From Periplaneta americana (Eukaryota > Arthropoda > Insecta > Blattodea > Blattidae): a DNA stretch of 64,000 nt. Where the stretch lies: NCBI RefSeq assembly GCF_040183065.1, contig NC_091132.1, forward strand, positions 161,160,602-161,224,601, given 5' to 3'. Made by a program: the position numbers and the translations under genes. The notes under the pieces are model-generated. The model did no database searches, was not told the origin of the DNA, and saw only the letters and a program-made list of their open reading frames with translations. Shown piece by piece: positions 58,009-64,000 of this stretch. How positions within the stretch are numbered: the first letter of the stretch is position 1; every line of letters starts with the position of its first letter.

Positions 58009-60418
58009 ATGTTCGAGCGGGAATTCGTAGTTGTGGAAATGGCTGCAGTAGGTGATCGTATTAATATTAGAAAGCTGAGCATTATTAATAGTGAAAATGA
58101 AGCGCAACAGTGGTGCCGGGAGAAAGGTCTGCTTCCCGCAAATATGGAGTGTCCACTTTGTGGGGAGTTTTCGTACTCCCAAACAATAAGGGAGTGCGAT
58201 GAGACGAATGTACCAGATGTAGCGGAGTCAACGATCACGGATTGGTTTTCATACTTGAGGGAAGTGTGTAGAGGTAAGAAAATGAACTGTTATGGCAGAT
58301 TGGGTTAATTTAGGATTTTACTGACAGGTTAGGTTAGTTTAGGATTTTACTGACAGGTTAGCTTAGGATAGATAACGATGAAAGAGTAATGGAACGTATC
58401 GTATGATGACGCAGAATATCTGCATGGAAATATCATATGTACTTCGGTACATTGAAATAATATTAGGATAGATAAGGTTAGTGTAGGATTTTATTGACAG
58501 GTTAGGTTAGCTTAGGTTTTTATGGTGCGTTACGTAATTATTTGTGACAGGTTAGGTTAGTTTAGGATTTTAGTGATAGGTTAGGTTAGTTTAGGATTTT
58601 AGTGACAGGTTAGGTTAGTTTAGGATTTTAGTGATAGGTTAGGTTAGTTTAGGATTTTAGTGACAGGTTAGGTTAGTTTAGGATTTAAGTGACATATTAG
58701 GTTAGTTTAGACTTTTATAATGCATTGCATAATTATCTGTGACAGGTTAGGTTAGTTTAGGGTTTTGGTTAGGTTAGGTTAATTTAGGGTTTTTGTTAGG
58801 TTAGGTTAGGTTAGATAAGGTTAGTGTAGGATTTTAGTGACAGGTTACGTTATCTTAGGTTTTTATGATGCGTTACGTATTAGGTTAGTTTAGGATTTAG
58901 TGACAGGTAGGTTAGTTTAGGATTTTAGTGACAGGTTAGGTTAGTTTAGGATTTTAGTGACAGGTTAGGTTAGTTTAGACTTTTATGATACGAAGCATAA
59001 TTATCTGTGACAGGTTAGGTTAGTTTAGGGTTTAGGTTAGGTTAGGTTAGTTTTGGATTTTGGTTAGGTTAGGTTAGGTTGGGTTAGAATTTTGGTTAGG
59101 TTAGGTTAGGTTAGTTTAGGGCTTTGGTTAGGTTAGGTTAGGTTAGTTTAGGGTTTTAGGTTAGGTTAGGTTAGTTTAGGGTTTTGATTAGGTTAGGTTA
59201 GGTTAGTTTAGGATTTTGGTTAGGTTAGGTTAGTTTAGGGTTTTGGTTAGGATAGGTTAGGTGAGGTTATGTTAGGGTTTTCTTTAGGTTAGGTTAGTTT
59301 AGATTAGGTTACGATTTTGGTTAGGTTAGTTTAGGGTTTTGGTTAGGTTAGGTTAGTTTAGGATTTTGGTTAGGTTAGTTTAGGGTTTTAGTTAGGTTTA
59401 TGTTAGGTTAGGTTAGAAATTTGGTTAGGTTAGGTTAGTTTAGGATTTTGGTTGGGTTAGGTTAGTTTAGGGTTTAGGATAGGTTAGGTGAGGTTGGTTA
59501 GGGTTTTCTTTAGATTAGGTTAGGTTGCGATTTTGGTTAGGTTAGGTTAGTTTAGGGTTTTGGTTAGGTTAGGTTAGTTTAGGGTTTTGGTTAGGTTAGT
59601 TTAGGGTTTTAGTTAGGTTTGTTTATGTTAGGTTAGGTTAGAAATTTGGTTAGGTTAAGTTAGTTTAGGGTTTTGGTTAGGTTAGGTTTGTTTAGGGTTT
59701 AGATTAAGTTAGGTTATTTTAGGTTTTTGTTATGTGTTAGATAGTTTTAGCTTTTTTATGCTTTGTGTAGGCAAATCTGTGGCAGGTTAGGTTGGGTTTG
59801 TTTAGGATTTTGTTGAGAAGTTGGGTTAGGTTAGTTTAGGCTTTTGTTATGCTTTGCATATACGAAACTGTGCAATGTTGGGTTAGGATAGTTTAGGTTT
59901 TATTGACAGGTTAGGTTAGTTTTGGAGTTTAGTGAAATAGGTTAGGTTAGTTTAGACTTTTATGATGCGTTAGGTTAGGTTAGTTTAGGTTTTTGTAGGC
60001 TTTTATTTGCTATAAGTGTTATTTTCTTTCAGACAATGTGGATCGCCGTTAGAAGAACGAACCTAGAATTGGAGGGCCGAATCATATAGTAGAAATTGAT
60101 GAATGCAAGATTGGACGTAGGAAATTTTAGGCTGGTGGTCGTATTGTGGAGGGTTCTCGGGTTTTGGGCATGATAGATCGTGAGACGAAGGAAGTGCGAT
60201 TGGAGATTTGTCCGAATAATAAGAGGGACAAAGATACTTTTCTTGGTGTTATTCGGAAACATGTCGCCGCTCAAACCACAATAATGACGGACTGCTGGAA
60301 GGGATATGAAGGCCTGGATGTTAACAATTTCCGTCATTTGACTGTGAATCAGAGCCTCAACTTTATTGATCCGGAAAGCGGTGCATGCACGAATTTGATC
60401 GAAAACGCAAGCGATTGA
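58009..60418 (+). pseudogene. Merlin transposase, two exons, with stops
   Basis: Exon 1 (58009-58273) encodes ENEAQQWCREKGLLPANMEC, the CPLCG half of a zinc ribbon, and STITDWFSYLREVCRG. Exon 2 (60033-60418) continues in phase 1 with VEIDECKIGRRKF, GGRIVEGSRVLGMIDRET, TIMTDCWKGYEGL and CTNLIENAS. The Asp, Asp and Glu of the DDE core are visible (EIDE, MTDCW, NLIE). Two TAG codons interrupt exon 2, one where W is expected after KF. The second Cys pair of the zinc ribbon and about 45 residues around it are missing, and the C-terminus is short. Inactive. Confidence 0.8.
58274..60032 (+). repeat. TTAGG-like degenerate array inside the Merlin intron
   Basis: GTAAGA donor and TTTCTTTCAG acceptor. 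Almost all of the intron is (GGTTA)n mixed with TTTAGGATTTT and GTGACA blocks, in units of about 28-45 bases, with a run richer in plain GGTTAGGTTAGG in the second half. TTAGG is the ancestral insect telomere repeat; the units here are too degenerate for a telomere. Confidence 0.85.
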
Positions 60419-60868
60419 GTGTGGCTGTCGTGAAGTAGTGATTTTTTGTTTTTTACGTTGGCAGTTGAAGGACGTCATTGTGTATCATAATGGCGGGCTT
60501 CGAAAGAAAGTTCAGTTGTGAAATTTATGTGTTTATTGTAGTAATATATGCTCCAGCGGAGTGTTTTTCAGTGCGTATTGAATTAATAGCAGTTCAGCGT
60601 TCTTCACATTACATCGTATCGTGTGTTTCATGTGACTAAAATCGTTTCACTGACTAGAAAACAGAACGTTTGCACTCACATTACGTTGGACGTTTCATTT
60701 CACAGGTAATTTGCCACATATCTCTACAGTTATTTTACTTGTAACAATTACCAATAGAATGCTTAAGTTTTAAAATGCATCTCCACAAAAAATTCCATCA
60801 AATTCGCTTTATAATTCGAACATTTTGTATTGCAAAATCGTCGGAATCCGCTCAATCCTCGTTTCACC

Positions 60869-61224
60869 GAAACTTAGTTGAACATAGGATATCATGTGAG
60901 AGAGCTTTTGTTTTGCGTTATTATTTCTAAGATATAATTGTATTCAGGCCAAGTGCTTTTTGATGTCCTACAACAGTCATATTTTCTAACGCACTTGATC
61001 AGTGTACATGCTACCACTTATTGAATAGTGAAACTTTAACTTTAATTAAATATGTGGGAAGGCTTAAAACTACATTGATTTGAGATCTGCTTCTGTTACT
61101 GACGTGCACATTATGATTCACGTTAGCAATGACTGTCAAGTACAACCAGCTTGGCGGCTGTAACTCTTCAAGTCATCTTCATAATAACTAATAAAATTAT
61201 TCACGATGTTTTTCTGTCCTGTAG
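60869..61224. other. Flank upstream of the gene D exon
   Basis: Probable intron of gene D; a TCCTGTAG acceptor ends it. No other feature seen. Confidence 0.4.
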
Positions 61225-61365
61225 GAAAGGAATTTATCTCATCTGCAAATGACGGACATGAAGACAGAATGCGTGGACCAGAGTTACGATATCAAATCAG
61301 AGATAAAGGTTGAAGACACCGCACCAGAGCCTATTAGCTTTCCTGTTGTGAAAACTGAAGATGAT
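61225..61365 (+). CDS. Zinc-finger gene D, acidic exon 2
   Basis: The exon is bounded by TAG and GTATGT and is open in phase 0 for 47 codons: ERNLSHLQMTDMKTECVDQS through PISFPVVKTEDD. It matches exon 2 of genes A to C, including MKTE, IKVE and VKTE motifs. Exon 1 was not found upstream and later exons would lie beyond the window, after a Harbinger insertion. It may belong to a working gene or a fragment. Confidence 0.6.
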
Positions 61366-61510
61366 GTATGTGGTTCTCTACCAATATACACATATATCAG
61401 TAACGCATTTGTAAGTATGTCAGAGCTATTACCAGTCTAGATCGTATTACATATTTGAACTTTTCCATAACTTTTACAACTTAAACTGTAGGGATTCATT
61501 TTAAAATTGA

Positions 61511-61569
<59 letters not shown>

Positions 61570-62071
61570 AACATTTATTTCTGCTATTGAAAACAGAATT
61601 ATCTCATATACACAGAGACAATTGTGCCTAGGAACAGACTTCTTTTTAAGTTAGCATTTTTTTTTTATTATCTTGTTCCTGATCTAATAATTACTTTGAT
61701 AAACACTGAAGAATGGGTTTAAACCACTGCCTGCTGGATCGCATCTTATCGTTGCTAACAATACCGGCTCAATCAGCTCTTATGTGCGTGTAATGAAAAA
61801 AGTTATTTTGCCTCTATGTGGCAAAGTATCCAAAGAGACAAGGGGTTGGGGAAACGATGGCCCAGAATGTTCGAATGCTTCATACCGTAAGGGTGAATCC
61901 TAACCATTTTTCCCCCTTTACTACGAACGATAGTGGATTGGGGTGATTTTCTAGTTTGCAGGTTGAATTTTCTTTCGCCAACTTCGTTTCCAATTTCGAT
62001 ACTGACAGATACTACAAATGGTAGTGATTTTGTAACTCATATGTTGGCAACACGGAGAAATATCGACAATA
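61366..62071. other. Downstream of gene D exon 2, with (AAT)n microsatellite
   Basis: (AAT)n covers about 61514-61567. Otherwise no feature is seen up to the Harbinger end. Confidence 0.45.
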
Positions 62072-62765
62072 GGTTTGTTCGCACAGCAGTTCCAAACTGG
62101 TTTGAACGATTCCGGTCATGCGCACATGGATTTTGCTGTTCGCACAGCGCAAACTTCAAACTCAAACTGTTTCTGACTAATAGTCACACGTTCGTACAGC
62201 ACATCAGACTGATTTCAAATCGATTCCTAACAGGCAGAATTGATTTGCGAATCAAGTGCAAACTAATCTCAAATCATAGATGACGCATGCGCATCAAGAT
62301 AGTTTTGCCATTGTTTTCTACAAAGCTCGTTGGTTTTCTTCATGTTATTTACAACATAACCTATACGAATACATAACCTATACGAACATGCCCTAAATAA
62401 ATAATAAATTGTATTTTAGTACTGTTGTTTCGTATAATTGCCATTTTTCAGGAAGGTAATACTATAGATAAGCGTCCGTATTATTTTAAAACTTTACAGC
62501 ATAATTTATAAGCGTACTATTATTTTTTATTCAATAACTGTAACATTTAATTGTCTGGATACGTAATGTAAAGCTGTTTATATTTAATTTATAAAATATA
62601 TATCATAGGCGAAGTTAATGTTTCTATTTTAGTTCATTTTTAAAACAACACCCACAATTTGTGATTATGATGAGTATACTCTTGATACAGATTAATTGTA
62701 ATAAAATTATGTTCCGGAAGTGTTTTTAAAGAGAAGTTAATTTAGGCCTATAATTGTTATTTCAG

Positions 62766-63884
62766 ATGTCCCATTCAAGCACTTCTAGTGACAACGATAT
62801 GGAATATATATCCAGTGGGGATGAGTTAGGTCTGCTGGAATTATTTGAGGAAAGAGACAGGCCTAAAAATGAAAATTATTTTGAACATACTATACCTAGG
62901 TACAATGACAGCGAATTTGTTGAGCATTTTCGTGTAAGTCGCCATGTAGCAGAGAGTGTCTCACAACAATTTGAAATATCACAATATTTTCATTACCAAT
63001 CAGGACGGCATGGAAAGTTGGGCTCATTCCAGCAAATTATTATATTTTTGTGGTTTGCTGGTCATCAGACATCTTCATTCAGAGATGTTGCTGATCGATT
63101 CGATATCTCTATAAGCAGTCTCTTCAAAATTATCAGGAAAATTACGTATTTTCTAAGCAACCTGTCACAACATATAATTTCTTGGCCCACTCCAGCAGAA
63201 AAAAATGAAATAGAAAGGAACTTCAGAGAGAATGGTTTTCCTGGAGTTATTGGTGTTATTGATGGGAGCCATATCAAAATTGACAAGCCCTCCAATGACC
63301 CGGATTCTTATTTAAATAGGAAACATTTCCATTCTATACAACTGCAAGTTGTATGTGACCATCAGAGAAGAATCAGGGACATATTCGTAGGTTTTCCTGG
63401 GTCTGTCCACGACAGTAGGGTCTTCAGAGTATCACCACTGGCAAACACCCTACAAGAAAAATGTCAGGATCATTACATTCTGGGAGACAGCGTCTACCCA
63501 TGCTTAAGGAATCTACTGACACCTTTTGCAGACAGAGGACAATTAACTAGAAGACAGAGAAATTTCAATACAAAATTATCCAAATCCAGATATGTAGTCG
63601 AACATTGTTTTGGTCTCTTGAAACAGAAGTTTAGGCAACTGTACGATATAAAATTAAGAAGTATACCAGATGTAGTTCACTTTATTAGAGCCTGTTGTGT
63701 GCTTCACAATATGGCACTAACTGATGATTTTCATCTTCAGGATCCTGATCATGAAAATGACCATGGACATGAACAGGAACATGAAGGAGAAAATTATGCT
63801 GAGGATGATGACGATGATGGCAACAGAAATGACAGAAACGGAATTGAAATGAGAAATTATGTTGCTAATATTTTGCCTTTGTAA
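62766..63884 (+). CDS. HARBI1-type transposase, 372 residues, frame intact
   Basis: The ATG at 62766 directly follows TTATTTCAG, so a spliced 5' exon is possible, but the frame is complete from this start. An acidic N-terminus leads to a helical region (FRVSRHVAESVSQQFEIS, GSFQQIIIFLWFAG, RFDISISSLFKIIRKI). The nuclease follows: FPGVIGVIDGSHIKI (first Asp), GFPGSVHDSRVFRVS (second Asp), ILGDSVYP, and RYVVEHCFGLLKQKF (Glu). The C-terminus has CCVLHNMAL and an acidic, His-rich tail. Length and motif order fit HARBI1-family enzymes, and no break is seen. Confidence 0.88.
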   Translation: MSHSSTSSDNDMEYISSGDELGLLELFEERDRPKNENYFEHTIPRYNDSEFVEHFRVSRHVAESVSQQFEISQYFHYQSGRHGKLGSFQQIIIFLWFAGHQTSSFRDVADRFDISISSLFKIIRKITYFLSNLSQHIISWPTPAEKNEIERNFRENGFPGVIGVIDGSHIKIDKPSNDPDSYLNRKHFHSIQLQVVCDHQRRIRDIFVGFPGSVHDSRVFRVSPLANTLQEKCQDHYILGDSVYPCLRNLLTPFADRGQLTRRQRNFNTKLSKSRYVVEHCFGLLKQKFRQLYDIKLRSIPDVVHFIRACCVLHNMALTDDFHLQDPDHENDHGHEQEHEGENYAEDDDDDGNRNDRNGIEMRNYVANILPL

Positions 63885-64000
63885 ATTATGGCTATTGTAT
63901 CGCTACAATGCAGTGAATGATTAAGGTTATATTTTGACAAAATTAACTTAAACTAAGATGTTAAAAAAGCATTTTCACAAATAATTACTTAAACTTTCAC
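63885..64000. other. Window end, Harbinger 3' flank
   Basis: AT-rich, no feature recognised. Confidence 0.4.

Larger units (their letters stand above)
57814..60868 (+). mobile_element. Merlin DNA transposon, degraded
   Basis: Terminal inverted repeats GGTTGAACGAGGATTGAGCG (57814-57833) and, reversed, GGTGAAACGAGGATTGAGCG (60849-60868) agree at 18 of 20 bases. Between them is a two-exon transposase with IS1016/ISXO2-like motifs. A subterminal repeat (CGAACGTTCCGCGCTAGTTT, 57898 and variant 57986) lies in the left part. I could not find the expected 8-9 base target duplication. Confidence 0.8.
62072..64000 (+). mobile_element. PIF/Harbinger transposon with intact transposase, right end outside window
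   Basis: The left edge is placed at GGTTTGTTCGCACAGCAG because TTCG-ACAGC motifs repeat inward and homology-free flank ends there. A full transposase frame follows at 62766. No partner gene is seen within the window. Confidence 0.65.

Noticed and set aside
58310-59990. Chromosome-end telomere
   Set aside because: TTAGG units are degenerate and interrupted, and the array is flanked on both sides by Merlin coding sequence with splice signals.
60029-60478. 149-codon - strand frame
   Set aside because: It lies opposite Merlin exon 2, whose motifs clearly define the coding strand.

Overview
This is insect nuclear DNA, most likely from a cockroach or termite (Blattodea). The evidence is spliced genes with long AT-rich introns, a tRNA-derived SINE whose body I recognise from cockroach sequence, and degenerate TTAGG-type arrays. 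Species assignment is from memory and was not tested. Retroelements and DNA transposons fill most of the space between genes. I saw no retroviral, LTR or Polinton element, and no rRNA gene, CRISPR array or convincing functional tRNA gene.

The host content is a tandem cluster of C2H2 zinc-finger genes, all on the + strand. Gene A (5918-12979) and gene B (22906-30535) are intact by inspection. Each has four coding exons: two short acidic exons, one 83-base exon, and one large exon carrying 12 or 14 fingers. Gene C (44096-55494) has the same layout but its finger exon is broken. Gene D is visible only as its second acidic exon (61225-61365). A finger-gene 3' relic lies at about 19960-20335. A and B sit in long, closely similar blocks (about 5757-16107 and 22718-33554) that keep introns, SINEs and a LINE relic in register.

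Layout: 1-5024, a PIF/Harbinger element with its transposase tail and a three-exon partner gene, interrupted by a LINE. 5025-16542, block A. 16543-22380, a transposon graveyard with Tc1-like, piggyBac-like (itself hit by a SINE), SINE and palindromic pieces. 22380-35575, block B ending in a LINE. 35700-37319, a Penelope-like element whose reverse transcriptase half is inverted relative to its GIY-YIG half. 37590-56000, block C, with a 5.7 kb THAP-bearing TIR element (containing a LINE) and a 459-bp relative inserted just upstream of its first exon, and more transposons in its introns. 56714-57457, a long-TIR MITE. 57814-60868, a Merlin element with a 1.7 kb TTAGG-like array in its intron. 61225 on, gene D, then a Harbinger element with an intact transposase frame.

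The most interesting signals are in the finger genes. The acidic exons repeatedly carry ΨKx(E/D) motifs. Exons 1 and 2, with their downstream intron starts, are copies of each other. A dyad about 60 bases upstream of the start codon keeps its pairing between paralogs through a compensatory change. Finger differences between A and B often fall at DNA-contact positions. Together this looks like a lineage-specific family of finger regulators, analogous in layout to KRAB or ZAD families but with a different N-terminal module. That reading is inference.
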